Shown here piece by piece: positions 8,682 to 16,104 of a DNA stretch of 28,624 bases. Below the pieces are notes generated by a model that saw only the letters and a list, made by a program, of their open reading frames with translations, was not told the DNA's origin and ran no database searches. This DNA comes from an alpha proteobacterium SCGC AAA240-E13. Lineage in GTDB: Bacteria > Pseudomonadota > Alphaproteobacteria > Pelagibacterales > Pelagibacteraceae. Numbering within the stretch: position 1 is the stretch's first letter; the number at the start of each line of letters is the position of its first letter. Location: NCBI GenBank assembly GCA_000504625.1, contig AZHR01000017.1, positions 1-28,624 of the forward strand, in the 5' to 3' direction. The position numbers and the translations under genes were made by a program.

Positions 8682-9114
8682 ACTAATTGTTTTAAAAATA
8701 TTAATAATTTTTTTCTTATTATTAAATAATTTAATGGCCTCTAGTCAGAATATTTTTGAAGATGCAAAAATATATTTTGAAAAAAAAGATTATAATAAGT
8801 CAAAATTTTTATTCCAAAAATTTTTAGTATATAATCCAAAAGATCACTTATCGTACTTGTATTTAGCAAAAATTTATAAAGAGGAGGATAATAAAAATGA
8901 AACAGAAAAAAATTTGGATACAGCTCTATTATTGGATCCAAAAAATGAAGAAGCACTTTTTCTGTTAATTGAATTGCAATTAGAAAAATCAAATTTTTCA
9001 AAAGCAAAAGAACTAAGTGAAAAGTTCTCATTAATTTGTTTAAAATTATGTAATAATAAAATTGCAATTGCTGAAAAAATTAAGAATCTTGAACCAAAAG
9101 CAAACATAAAGTAA
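8674..9114 (+). CDS. Small exported TPR-repeat protein, function unknown
   Basis: The 146-residue product begins with a positively charged, strongly hydrophobic segment (about residues 3-20) followed by A-S-S-Q, which fits a cleaved signal peptide and a periplasmic location. The rest looks like two to three tetratricopeptide repeats with the usual A-K-x-Y-F-E-K-K-D-Y and L-D-P-K-N-E-E-A-L spacing. TPR proteins usually act as protein-protein scaffolds. No enzymatic motif is visible. The start overlaps the rlmE end by 8 bases, so the two are probably cotranscribed. Codon use is extremely AT-rich. Confidence 0.7.
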   Translation: MSRLIVLKILIIFFLLLNNLMASSQNIFEDAKIYFEKKDYNKSKFLFQKFLVYNPKDHLSYLYLAKIYKEEDNKNETEKNLDTALLLDPKNEEALFLLIELQLEKSNFSKAKELSEKFSLICLKLCNNKIAIAEKIKNLEPKANIK

Positions 9115-9136
9115 TAAAAATAATTCATAATTAATA

Positions 9137-9916
9137 ATGAAGAATATTAAAATTGAAAAAATTATTAAAAGAAAAAACAAGCGTCCAATTGTTTGCCTTA
9201 CAGCATATTCAAAAACAATTGCAGAAATTTTAGATAAACATTGTGATATAGTTTTAGTTGGAGATTCCCTTGGTATGGTTTTGTATGGTATGAAGTCAAC
9301 AAGAGAAGTGTCTCTTGATATGATTATTAATCATGCACAAAGTGTAAAAAGGGGTATTTGCAAAAGTATATTGGTTATTGATATGCCACATAAAACATAT
9401 AGGAATAAGAAAGAAGCATATAATAATGCAAAAAAAATAATTAAATTCACGAAATGCGATGCTCTGAAGCTGGAAGGAGGAAAAAAAATTATAAATATTG
9501 TTAGATATTTAGTTAAAAAGAAAATTCCTATTATGGGTCACGTAGGTTTATTACCACAATCAGAAAGGGGTAAATTTAAATTTAAAGGAAAAGATTTAAC
9601 TGAAAGAAAACAAATTATGGAAGATGCTAGATTATTAGATACAGCTGGAGTTTTTGCAATAGTAATTGAATGTGTTGAGGAAAGTTTAGCCAAAGTTATT
9701 ACAAGATCTATTTCCGTTCCAACTATTGGTATTGGAGCATCCAAACATTGTGATGGTCAAATTTTAGTAACAGATGATTTGTTAGGCCTAAGTGATTTTA
9801 AACCTAGATTTATAAGGAAATATTCTAATATAAAAAAAATGATAAATAAAAGTGTTTTAAGATTTAAACATGATGTTATAAACAAAAATTTTCCAAGTAG
9901 AAAAAATATTTATTAA
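9137..9916 (+). CDS. panB: 3-methyl-2-oxobutanoate hydroxymethyltransferase (ketopantoate hydroxymethyltransferase)
   Basis: PanB transfers a hydroxymethyl group from 5,10-methylenetetrahydrofolate to 2-oxoisovalerate, the first committed step of pantothenate and coenzyme A synthesis. The 259 residues are close to the usual length. V-G-D-S-L-G-M-V at 41-48 holds the first metal-binding Asp (43). I-D-M-P near 81-84 holds the second (82), and L-K-L-E-G-G near 110-115 holds the third acidic ligand (Glu113). G-H-V-G-L-L-P-Q and the catalytic Glu178 (V-I-E-C) follow. D-M-P-H-K-T-Y replaces the more common D-x-P-F-x-x-Y. No panC or panD lies nearby. Confidence 0.92.
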   Translation: MKNIKIEKIIKRKNKRPIVCLTAYSKTIAEILDKHCDIVLVGDSLGMVLYGMKSTREVSLDMIINHAQSVKRGICKSILVIDMPHKTYRNKKEAYNNAKKIIKFTKCDALKLEGGKKIINIVRYLVKKKIPIMGHVGLLPQSERGKFKFKGKDLTERKQIMEDARLLDTAGVFAIVIECVEESLAKVITRSISVPTIGIGASKHCDGQILVTDDLLGLSDFKPRFIRKYSNIKKMINKSVLRFKHDVINKNFPSRKNIY

Positions 9917-9931
9917 ATTTATTTAAATTTT

Positions 9932-10576
9932 ATGGATGAAGATTTATCTATAATCATTGAGAGAACCAGGAAACAACAAATAAAAGATTTTTTTATTAAT
10001 AATAAAAAAATAGTTTATTTTTTTTTAATCCTAATAATATTAACAGTTTTTTCAATTTTTTTTTATTTAGATAATATTAAAAAGCAAAAAATTGAAATTG
10101 CTAATAAATTTATAAAAGCATCAGTAAATTATAATGTAAAAAAAGAAAAATATTATCTTAAGCAGTTTATAGAAATAATTGATACTCACGATTCAACATA
10201 TGCTCCACTGTCACTCTTTTTTTTAATAGATAATAAAGTATTAAATACAAATGAAGAAAAAAATAAATTATTTGACCAGATTCTCAAACACGTCAATTTG
10301 GAACAAGAAATAAAAAATTTAGTAATTTATAAGAAAGCACTAATCAATGTTGATATAAAATCAGAACATGAAATGATAGAAATTCTAAAACCTGTAATCA
10401 ATTCTCAAAGTTTTTGGAAACCACACTCACTGTTATTACTTGGGGATTATTTTTTATCTAAAGGAGAAAAACAAAAAGCCAAAGATTTTTATTCTCAAAT
10501 TTTGACGTTACAAAAAATAAATAAAAATATTTTCAATCAGGCACGTCTCAGGATTCAGGAGAATTATGATGAATAA
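9932..10576 (+). CDS. YfgM-like membrane-anchored TPR protein
   Basis: The 214-residue product has a charged cytoplasmic N-terminus of about 25 residues, one membrane span at about 27-46, then a helical periplasmic region with weak TPR-like repeats, ending in a clearer repeat (L-L-L-L-G-D-Y-F-L-S-K-G-E-K-Q-K-A). This architecture matches the TPR_21/YfgM family. YfgM binds the SecYEG translocon and periplasmic chaperones in E. coli and is commonly encoded directly before bamB. The same order is seen here, with an 11-base overlap into the BamB-like gene, and the context supports the call more than sequence similarity does. Confidence 0.7.
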   Translation: MDEDLSIIIERTRKQQIKDFFINNKKIVYFFLILIILTVFSIFFYLDNIKKQKIEIANKFIKASVNYNVKKEKYYLKQFIEIIDTHDSTYAPLSLFFLIDNKVLNTNEEKNKLFDQILKHVNLEQEIKNLVIYKKALINVDIKSEHEMIEILKPVINSQSFWKPHSLLLLGDYFLSKGEKQKAKDFYSQILTLQKINKNIFNQARLRIQENYDE

Positions 10577-11891
10577 AATTTTTATATTTTTTTTAATATT
10601 ATCTCTTTCGATTATTATCTTTGGCTGTTCTTTTGATAAAAAAACCGGCATATGGAACAATAAAAAAAAAAGAGAAATAGTCAATGCTAAACTTATAAAG
10701 TTGTCTCATAAACAAAATGAACTTCAATCAGAAATTAATCCTGAATTAATAATTAATTTTGATTCCAAGATAGAAAAAAATGATAAGTGGACAATGTCGG
10801 GATTAAATAATTCAAATCTTTCTTATCATTTAAGATTTGATGGACAAACAAATAAATTTTCAAAATATAAATTTGAAAAAATACAAAATAATTCAATTAA
10901 AGAAAATCCGCTAATTATAGGAAAAAATTATTTTATTACTGTCGATGCTAAAGGTACAATAATAAAATTTTCTAATAGTAAAAGATTGGTATGGAATAAA
11001 AACATTTATAAAAAAAAAGAAAAAAAAAAAATTAATAAAGTTTCCCTAGCTCTCTTTGAAGACAAGATTTATGCAATAGATAATTTAGGAAAATACTATG
11101 CACTAAATGTAGATACAGGTAAAATTATTTGGATTAATAATCACAAAGTATCATTTAATTCCCAAATAAAAGTTTATGAGAATAAAATATTTGCAATAGA
11201 TAATGATAATATAATTAATTGTTTTTCTACAATAGATGGAAAAAAAATTTGGGAATTTAAAACAAATCCTACATTTATAAAAACAAACAAAAAACTTTCA
11301 ATTGCTGTAACTCTAGATTCGGTATTGTTTTCTAATACAGCGGGCGATATTGCAAAATTAAATTTAAATACAGGTGAACTGATCTGGTTCATGCCGACTC
11401 AAAATACTCTATTACGACATGAAACAAATTTTTTAGAAACTTCAGATCTTGTTTTATCCAAAAAAAATTTATTTTTTTCTAACAATTTTTCAAACTTATT
11501 TTCTTTGAATTCAAGTTCTGGAATAATAAACTGGATACTAAATGTCAGTTCAAATCTAAGACCTATTATAATAGATAATTATCTATTTACTATATCGCAA
11601 GAAGGTTATTTGGTGGTGATTGATAGTACAAAAGGAGAAATTATCAGAGCAAATTATATTTTTGATAAATTTAAATTAAAAGAAAAAAAAAAATTATTTG
11701 CTCAAGGTTTTTTAGTTGCCTCTAATAAAGCGTATATAACAACCAATCTTGGTTATTTAATCATCTGTTCAATTAAAACTGGCAAAGTTGAAAGGGTATC
11801 AAAAATTGGTAATTTTCAATTATCCGAACCATTTATTAGTAATAATAAGTTATATATTTTAAGCAATAAGTCGGTACTTGTGTTTAATTAA
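10566..11891 (+). CDS. bamB: BamB-like outer-membrane assembly lipoprotein (PQQ-type beta-propeller)
   Basis: BamB is the lipoprotein subunit of the BAM complex that helps insert beta-barrel proteins into the outer membrane. The 441-residue product starts with a lipoprotein signal peptide whose lipobox I-F-G-C puts the acylated cysteine at residue 21 (20 from the second ATG). The mature part has repeated propeller blades with the PQQ-like pattern in which a Thr-Gly or Asp-Gly turn is followed by K-x-x-W, for example T-G-K-I-I-W-I-N, D-G-K-K-I-W-E-F and T-G-E-L-I-W-F. Two adjacent ATGs (10566 and 10569) are possible starts. The der GTPase gene often found after bamB is absent. Confidence 0.82.
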   Translation: MMNKIFIFFLILSLSIIIFGCSFDKKTGIWNNKKKREIVNAKLIKLSHKQNELQSEINPELIINFDSKIEKNDKWTMSGLNNSNLSYHLRFDGQTNKFSKYKFEKIQNNSIKENPLIIGKNYFITVDAKGTIIKFSNSKRLVWNKNIYKKKEKKKINKVSLALFEDKIYAIDNLGKYYALNVDTGKIIWINNHKVSFNSQIKVYENKIFAIDNDNIINCFSTIDGKKIWEFKTNPTFIKTNKKLSIAVTLDSVLFSNTAGDIAKLNLNTGELIWFMPTQNTLLRHETNFLETSDLVLSKKNLFFSNNFSNLFSLNSSSGIINWILNVSSNLRPIIIDNYLFTISQEGYLVVIDSTKGEIIRANYIFDKFKLKEKKKLFAQGFLVASNKAYITTNLGYLIICSIKTGKVERVSKIGNFQLSEPFISNNKLYILSNKSVLVFN

Positions 11892-11938
11892 TGAAATATA
11901 TTTCTCTAAATATTAAGGTTTAAAGGTAAATTTATTTT

Positions 11939-12370
11939 ATGTTATTAAAACTATTGGAGCAAATTGGAAGAAAAAAATTATTACTAGATCGTGGACCCAA
12001 TCATCCCGAATACAAAAAAGCAAAACCATGGATGAATCGATATTATGTATTGTTTAAAAATAGACCAAAGTGGTTTCCTTTTAATATTATAATTCATGAA
12101 ATGCTAGATGATGATCATGGTGAAGGAGTACACAATCATATGTGTCCCTATATAACAATTGTATTAAAAGATGGCTATTGGGAAATTTTATCTGATGGAA
12201 AACATTGGAGAGCACCAGGGTATGTTGGTTTTCGTTCTGCTGATAATCTGCATAGGGTAAATTTAAAACCAGGAACAAAACCTCTTACAATATTTATTCC
12301 AGGGCCTTTTGGATTAAGAAAAACACCTCGTGCAGCATATAATCAAAATTTTCAAATTAAGAAAAATTAA
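11939..12370 (+). CDS. Cupin-fold protein, function unknown
   Basis: The 143-residue product shows the double-stranded beta-helix pattern of a small cupin. H-G-E-G-V-H-N-H supplies candidate metal ligands in motif 1, followed by I-V-L-K-D-G-Y-W-E. Motif 2 is R-A-P-G-Y-V-G-F-x8-H-R-V. It ends with L-T-I-F-I-P-G-P. This resembles a family of uncharacterised bacterial and phage cupins with the H-x-H-x-W...G-G-Y-x-E pattern, but the substrate is unknown. The histidines suggest that it binds a metal. The gene starts 47 bases after the BamB-like gene and lies 4 bases before yjbQ, so it is probably cotranscribed with yjbQ. Confidence 0.65.
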   Translation: MLLKLLEQIGRKKLLLDRGPNHPEYKKAKPWMNRYYVLFKNRPKWFPFNIIIHEMLDDDHGEGVHNHMCPYITIVLKDGYWEILSDGKHWRAPGYVGFRSADNLHRVNLKPGTKPLTIFIPGPFGLRKTPRAAYNQNFQIKKN

Positions 12371-12374
12371 CTAT

Positions 12375-12791
12375 ATGCAGTTTTTTTTTGAATTAATCGT
12401 TAAAACTAAAGGTCAAGGTTTATACAATTTTACAAAAAAAACTACTGACTGGGTAAAAGAACAAAAAATTAATAATGGAATATTAAATTTAAACATTTTA
12501 CATACCAGTGCCTCACTTACAATACAAGAAAATGCTGATCCTGATGTTCTTCATGATATAAAATTTTTTTTTAACAAATTAGTTCCAATGAATAATGATT
12601 TATATAAGCATACAACCGAGGGCATTGACGATATGCCAGCACATTTAAAATCTGTATTAACCAATAATCAACTCACTTTAAGTGTGAAGAATAAAAAACC
12701 AATATTAGGAACTTGGCAAGCACTTTATTTGTTTGAGCATCGATTGATGAGTCAAGACAGAACTATTTCTCATCATTTAATTGGCGATTAA
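12375..12791 (+). CDS. yjbQ: YjbQ family protein (UPF0047)
   Basis: The 138-residue product from the ATG at 12375 equals the typical length of this family. The in-frame ATG at 12330 would overlap the cupin gene by 41 bases and add a non-conserved leader, so it was not used. Conserved features are L-H-T-S-A-S-L-T-I-Q-E-N-A-D-P-D-V, H-T-T-E-G-I-D-D-M-P-A-H-L-K, the L-G-T-W-Q segment and L-F-E-H-R near the end. E. coli YjbQ has weak thiamine-phosphate synthase activity, but the physiological role is unsettled. It ends 4 bases before the oppositely oriented GmaS gene, with no clear terminator between them. Confidence 0.88.
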   Translation: MQFFFELIVKTKGQGLYNFTKKTTDWVKEQKINNGILNLNILHTSASLTIQENADPDVLHDIKFFFNKLVPMNNDLYKHTTEGIDDMPAHLKSVLTNNQLTLSVKNKKPILGTWQALYLFEHRLMSQDRTISHHLIGD

Positions 12792-12795
12792 GTAG

Positions 12796-14121
12796 CTAGC
12801 AGTCTAAGGTATTTAATTTTTCCCATTCAGTAATTGGTTTATCTTTTGAAAAACTGTCTTTAGAATTAAAATTATCAATTTCATTATTCCTTAATTTTAC
12901 GTAACTATTAATTACTTTTTCACCAAATGCTTCTTTTAGTTCTTTACTGTTATTTAAATTTTCTAAAGCACTTTCTAAATCAAAAGGCAGTTTTTTTAAG
13001 TTTGGATAATTATTTTGTTCTGTATACATATTAATTAGCAGAGGTTCACCAGGATCTCTTTTTTTATCCATTCCCTCAACTCCTGCGGCAATTATTCCAG
13101 CTTGCAATAAGTATGGGTTTGTAGAACCGTCCATCAATCTTAATTCAAATCTTCCTGGATCTGGTATTCTTATCATATGTGTTCTATTATTTCCTGAATA
13201 AGTCACACTGCTCGGAGACCAACTTGCGCCAGATTCAGTTGGTGGAGCGTTAATTCTTCGATAACTATTAATTGTAGGGTTAAAAAAAGCACACAAAGAT
13301 TCTGCTGAATACAAAATACCAGCAAGAAAGTTATAAGCTGTTTTTGACAAACCAAATTTATCTCCAGTATCTAAGAATATATTGGTATTTCCTTTCCATA
13401 GGGAAACATGAGAATGGCAACCATTTCCTGTTAAATTTTCAAAAGGTTTTGGCATAAAAGTAGCTCTTAATCCATGTTTTTCGGTAATTGTTTTAACCAT
13501 AAATTTAAAAAATACATGTCGGTCTGCTGTATTTAGGGAATCAGAATAATTCCAATTCATTTCAAATTGACCATTGGCATCTTCGTGGTCATTTTGGTAG
13601 GGTCCCCACCCCAATTTAATCATTGAGTCACAAATTTCTCTAATTAAATCATACTGGCGCATTAAAGCAGACTGATCATAGCAAGGCTTAGATTGAATAT
13701 CTCTTTTATCTGCTATTTCAGTGCCTTCTTTATTGGTTAAAAAATATTCACATTCAACACCTGATTTCAGAACCAGGTTATTTTTCTTTAATTTATCTAG
13801 TTGTTTTTTTAGTATTACACGCGGAGATGCATCTACTGGTTTACCATTCATATATAGATCTGAAGCTAACCAGCCAACTTCTTTATTCCAAGGTAATTGA
13901 ATTAAACTACTAGCATCAGGTATCGCAAACATATCAGTATCAGCTGGTGTCATATCTAACCAAGTTGCAAAACCAGCAAAACCTGCACCATTTTTTTGCA
14001 TTTCCTTAATAGCTTCGGCAGGAACTAATTTTGATCTTAAAACTCCAAATAGATCAACAAAACTAATTAAAAAATATTTTATTTTATTTTGTTTTGCTAT
14101 CTTAGATAAATCTTTTGTCAT
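12796..14121 (-). CDS. gmaS: Gamma-glutamylmethylamide synthetase-like (GlnT/GmaS, glutamine synthetase family)
   Basis: GmaS ligates methylamine to glutamate with ATP to give gamma-glutamylmethylamide, the entry step of the indirect methylamine oxidation pathway. The 441-residue product opens with I-K-Y-F-L-I-S-F-V-D-L-F-G-V and G-A-G-F-A-G-F-A-T-W-L-D-M-T-P, which I recall as typical of GmaS/GlnT rather than GlnA. The glutamine synthetase active site is intact: E-C-E-Y in the first metal site, N-D-H-E-D-A-N-G-Q-F-E-M-N-W, G-N-G-C-H-S-H, N-S-Y-R-R-I and R-F-E-L-R. It lies 12 bases after a 47-aa single-span ORF and has no clear Shine-Dalgarno site. Use of ammonia or another amine cannot be excluded from sequence alone. 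Confidence 0.82.
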   Translation of the reverse strand: MTKDLSKIAKQNKIKYFLISFVDLFGVLRSKLVPAEAIKEMQKNGAGFAGFATWLDMTPADTDMFAIPDASSLIQLPWNKEVGWLASDLYMNGKPVDASPRVILKKQLDKLKKNNLVLKSGVECEYFLTNKEGTEIADKRDIQSKPCYDQSALMRQYDLIREICDSMIKLGWGPYQNDHEDANGQFEMNWNYSDSLNTADRHVFFKFMVKTITEKHGLRATFMPKPFENLTGNGCHSHVSLWKGNTNIFLDTGDKFGLSKTAYNFLAGILYSAESLCAFFNPTINSYRRINAPPTESGASWSPSSVTYSGNNRTHMIRIPDPGRFELRLMDGSTNPYLLQAGIIAAGVEGMDKKRDPGEPLLINMYTEQNNYPNLKKLPFDLESALENLNNSKELKEAFGEKVINSYVKLRNNEIDNFNSKDSFSKDKPITEWEKLNTLDC

Positions 14122-14133
14122 AAAAAAAATTAT

Positions 14134-14277
14134 TTAAAAAATTAAATGTCTATAAGATATTAGTAAAAAAAGTATTATAATAATAATTGCTAAGTAAATT
14201 CCATACTTAGCATTTGGCCAAGCAATTCGACTCATTCGGTGTGGTATTTCTGGTTTTTTTTGATTTTTGTCGGACAT
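14134..14277 (-). CDS. 47-aa single-span membrane protein, unknown
   Basis: This small ORF lies between the terminator of the amt unit and gmaS. The ATG at 14277 is preferred over the in-frame ATG at 14319, because the latter lies inside the terminator hairpin. The product has a basic, polar N-terminus of about 23 residues (including K-K-P-E-I-P-H-R), then one hydrophobic span at about 24-43 (mostly Ile and Leu) and a short R-H tail. It resembles no family I know. Position 12 bases before gmaS, together with a second single-span ORF beside amt, suggests a membrane role tied to amine uptake. That role is inference. Confidence 0.5.
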   Translation of the reverse strand: MSDKNQKKPEIPHRMSRIAWPNAKYGIYLAIIIIILFLLISYRHLIF

Positions 14278-14307
14278 AATAACTTTTTTGAACCTAACAC
14301 AAAAAAA

Positions 14308-14330
14308 GGGCGCTGACAAAAGCAGCGCCC
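14308..14330 (-). terminator. Rho-independent terminator ending the amt transcription unit
   Basis: An 8-bp GC-rich stem (GGGCGCTG at 14308-14315 with CAGCGCCC at 14323-14330, 7-base loop) is followed on the minus strand by a run of seven T. It lies after the 73-aa ORF and before the 47-aa ORF. The plus strand also has a T run beyond it, so the hairpin could stop transcription both ways. It is by far the most GC-rich short element in its neighbourhood. Confidence 0.85.
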
Positions 14331-14348
14331 CAATTTTTTAATATTTTA

Positions 14349-14372
14349 TAATATTACCATTCGGTAATATTA
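14349..14372 (-). repeat. 10-bp inverted repeat overlapping the stop of the 73-aa ORF
   Basis: A perfect AT-rich hairpin, TAATATTACC with loop ATTC and GGTAATATTA, includes the stop codon of the 73-aa gene and precedes the GC-rich terminator by about 20 bases. It could protect the mRNA 3' end, pause RNA polymerase, or be an operator. No function can be assigned. Confidence 0.55.
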
Positions 14373-14575
14373 CTTTTATAGTCGTTTGATCCGTGTTTCT
14401 TTCTAGCTAACTTTTCTTGCTCTTCAACTTCACCTGTAGCTGTGGCAAATGTCCACGCAAGCCAGAAAACAATACCAGCTAGTACCCACCACATTTCGGA
14501 ACCAACCATCGGATAAACTTGTCCTGCCACTTCACTTGCAGATAAGTGATCAATCCAATTTGTTACTGTAGCCAT
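14354..14575 (-). CDS. 73-aa single-span membrane protein associated with the Amt transporter, unknown
   Basis: The 73-residue product has an amphipathic N-terminus, one membrane span at about 28-47 rich in Trp (M-W-W-V-L-A-G-I-V-F-W-L-A-W), and a charged C-terminal tail with E-V-E-E-Q-E-K-L-A-R-K-K. It follows amt by 12 bases and has a good ribosome site (AGGAG) before its ATG, so it is very likely translated from the same mRNA. Its base composition matches amt. It may be an accessory subunit or regulator of the transporter; nothing in the sequence gives a known family. Confidence 0.68.
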   Translation of the reverse strand: MATVTNWIDHLSASEVAGQVYPMVGSEMWWVLAGIVFWLAWTFATATGEVEEQEKLARKKHGSNDYKSNITEW

Positions 14576-14587
14576 AAATTGTTTCTC

Positions 14588-15988
14588 CTATCTATTTGAT
14601 GAAGCAACTGCTCTTTCATCTTTTCGAGCTTGCTCCATAATGTTATAGTCTAGACCTGCTAGTTCTACATCGCGTGGTATACGTAATTTACCCGCACTAT
14701 GAAGTATTTTAGCAAGTATCCAGCCTGGTAAAAAACCAAGAACTCCGAACATAATAATTGCTCCAATAATCATTCCAAGAGGATTGATTGGTGCATAATC
14801 TGTACCAACCCACATTGATCCTACGCCGTATCCTGATGAAGGATATCCCCATAAAACAAAACCGCAAACTACAAGTCCGAAAACTCCGGCATAACCATGC
14901 ACGGCAACTGCGCCAACTGCATCATCAATTTTAAATGTATTCTCAACCCAATAATGCAATTTGTATGCAAACGCTGTACCAGCACCTGCAATAATTAGTG
15001 ATTGCATTGGGTGGTACAAGTCATTACCTGCTGAAGCAGCAATGATGCCAGCTAGTCCTCCTGAGTAAGTCCAGAATGGATCGCCTTTAGAAATCCAGTA
15101 CCCCGCTAACAATCCTCCAGCTAAAGATAGCAAGAAGTTCATTGTAATACCGCTTAGTGTTGTTGGTGTTACATAGATGTTAGTCGCTGTAAAGTATGTT
15201 ACGCCTTCCATTCCATATTCAGGTCCCAAATCAAATATTGGAATATTACATGCTGCATAGAATCCCCAGAAGCCTGTATAAATTAAAAACAATCCTATAC
15301 AAACTAACCATGGGTTTCTTGGCCCAATATTTCTTGGTTCTCCACTAGATGAAAATTTTCCAATCCGTGGACCTAGTACCGCAAGTATACCTAGAGCAAA
15401 TCCACCGCAAATTGCGTGAATTACGCCAGAAGCATATGCGTCGTGATAACCTAGTATCTTAAGCATCCAACCATCGAAGTGCCATCCCCAAGACGCATCA
15501 ATCGACCAGAACACAGAACCAATTGCGATGGCCATTATACCAAATGCAAAAGTTGTGATTCTTTCGATGACAGCTCCTGAAACGATAGAAGCTGCTGTCC
15601 AAGAAAATAGTAAGAACGCAGCCCAGAAAACTCCCATGATATGGTCACCAAGATTAATCGCCATTAAAGCATTTGTAGGATTAGCCAGTTCGTTTGCGCC
15701 AAATCCTCCACCCAAAACCAAACCAGTACTCTCAGTCATGATAGACGGAGCGATACCAGGTCCAGTTGGAAATGCCCAATAAATCCACCAACCGAAGAAA
15801 AACCACGTTACTGTTACCAATGGTATCAGCAAAGTATTTTTCATCAATGTATGTTGATGGTGTTTATAACGGGACGCCCCAACTTCATACATACAGAATC
15901 CCACGTGAATTAAAAACATGAGTACTACTGTCATCCAGTAGTAAAATTCTGTAAATATGGTAGTAAGAGCTGTTAACTCATTATCCAT
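14588..15988 (-). CDS. amt: Amt/MEP/Rh-family ammonium (or methylammonium) transporter, divergent
   Basis: Amt proteins are trimeric inner-membrane channels for ammonium and methylammonium. The 466-residue product has about 11 predicted spans. It keeps the pore twin histidines (His191 in G-V-I-H, His364 in V-A-V-H-G), the Asp equivalent to AmtB Asp160 (Asp183, eight residues before the first His), and the S-G-A-V-I-E-R segment. However, the family hallmark G-F-N-A-G-S reads G-F-Y-A-A-C at 242-247, and D-D-P-x-D reads D-D-A-V-G before the second His. It therefore belongs to an unusual subgroup. Position inside a methylamine-type gene block makes a methylated amine a plausible substrate, which is inference. 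Codon use is less AT-rich than in neighbouring genes. Confidence 0.88.
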   Translation of the reverse strand: MDNELTALTTIFTEFYYWMTVVLMFLIHVGFCMYEVGASRYKHHQHTLMKNTLLIPLVTVTWFFFGWWIYWAFPTGPGIAPSIMTESTGLVLGGGFGANELANPTNALMAINLGDHIMGVFWAAFLLFSWTAASIVSGAVIERITTFAFGIMAIAIGSVFWSIDASWGWHFDGWMLKILGYHDAYASGVIHAICGGFALGILAVLGPRIGKFSSSGEPRNIGPRNPWLVCIGLFLIYTGFWGFYAACNIPIFDLGPEYGMEGVTYFTATNIYVTPTTLSGITMNFLLSLAGGLLAGYWISKGDPFWTYSGGLAGIIAASAGNDLYHPMQSLIIAGAGTAFAYKLHYWVENTFKIDDAVGAVAVHGYAGVFGLVVCGFVLWGYPSSGYGVGSMWVGTDYAPINPLGMIIGAIIMFGVLGFLPGWILAKILHSAGKLRIPRDVELAGLDYNIMEQARKDERAVASSNR

Positions 15989-15992
15989 ATTG

Positions 15993-16000
15993 TCCTCCCT
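15993..16000 (-). promoter_or_regulatory. Strong Shine-Dalgarno site of amt
   Basis: On the minus strand AGGGAGGA lies 4 bases before the amt ATG. Most genes in this window have weak or no such sites, so this one suggests strong translation. The remaining gap up to 16104 (about 100 bases) probably holds an amt promoter. It includes an imperfectly supported inverted repeat AACAAT/ATTGTT at 16042-16058, but no boxes that I would name. Confidence 0.6.
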
Positions 16001-16104
16001 TAATTTATTAAGAATATTCTATTGTCTGGATCATGCAGTACAACAATACAGAATTGTTATTTGACAGTACTTTTGAAAGTTAATACAACTAAAGATTGTA
16101 GGCT

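Noticed and set aside
8741..9128. Minus-strand open frames (84 and 108 aa) opposite the TPR gene
   Set aside because: They are antisense to a gene with a signal peptide and TPR pattern, are hydrophobic low-complexity products of AT-rich sequence, and have no ribosome site or family resemblance.
14278..14319. Longer start for the 47-aa ORF (61 aa) at 14319
   Set aside because: The extra 14 residues would be encoded in the terminator hairpin; the ATG at 14277 lies after it.
16042..16058. Inverted repeat AACAAT-N5-ATTGTT upstream of amt as an NtrC or other operator
   Set aside because: A 6-bp arm is easily met by chance in this AT-rich sequence and it does not match the NtrC or sigma54 consensus.
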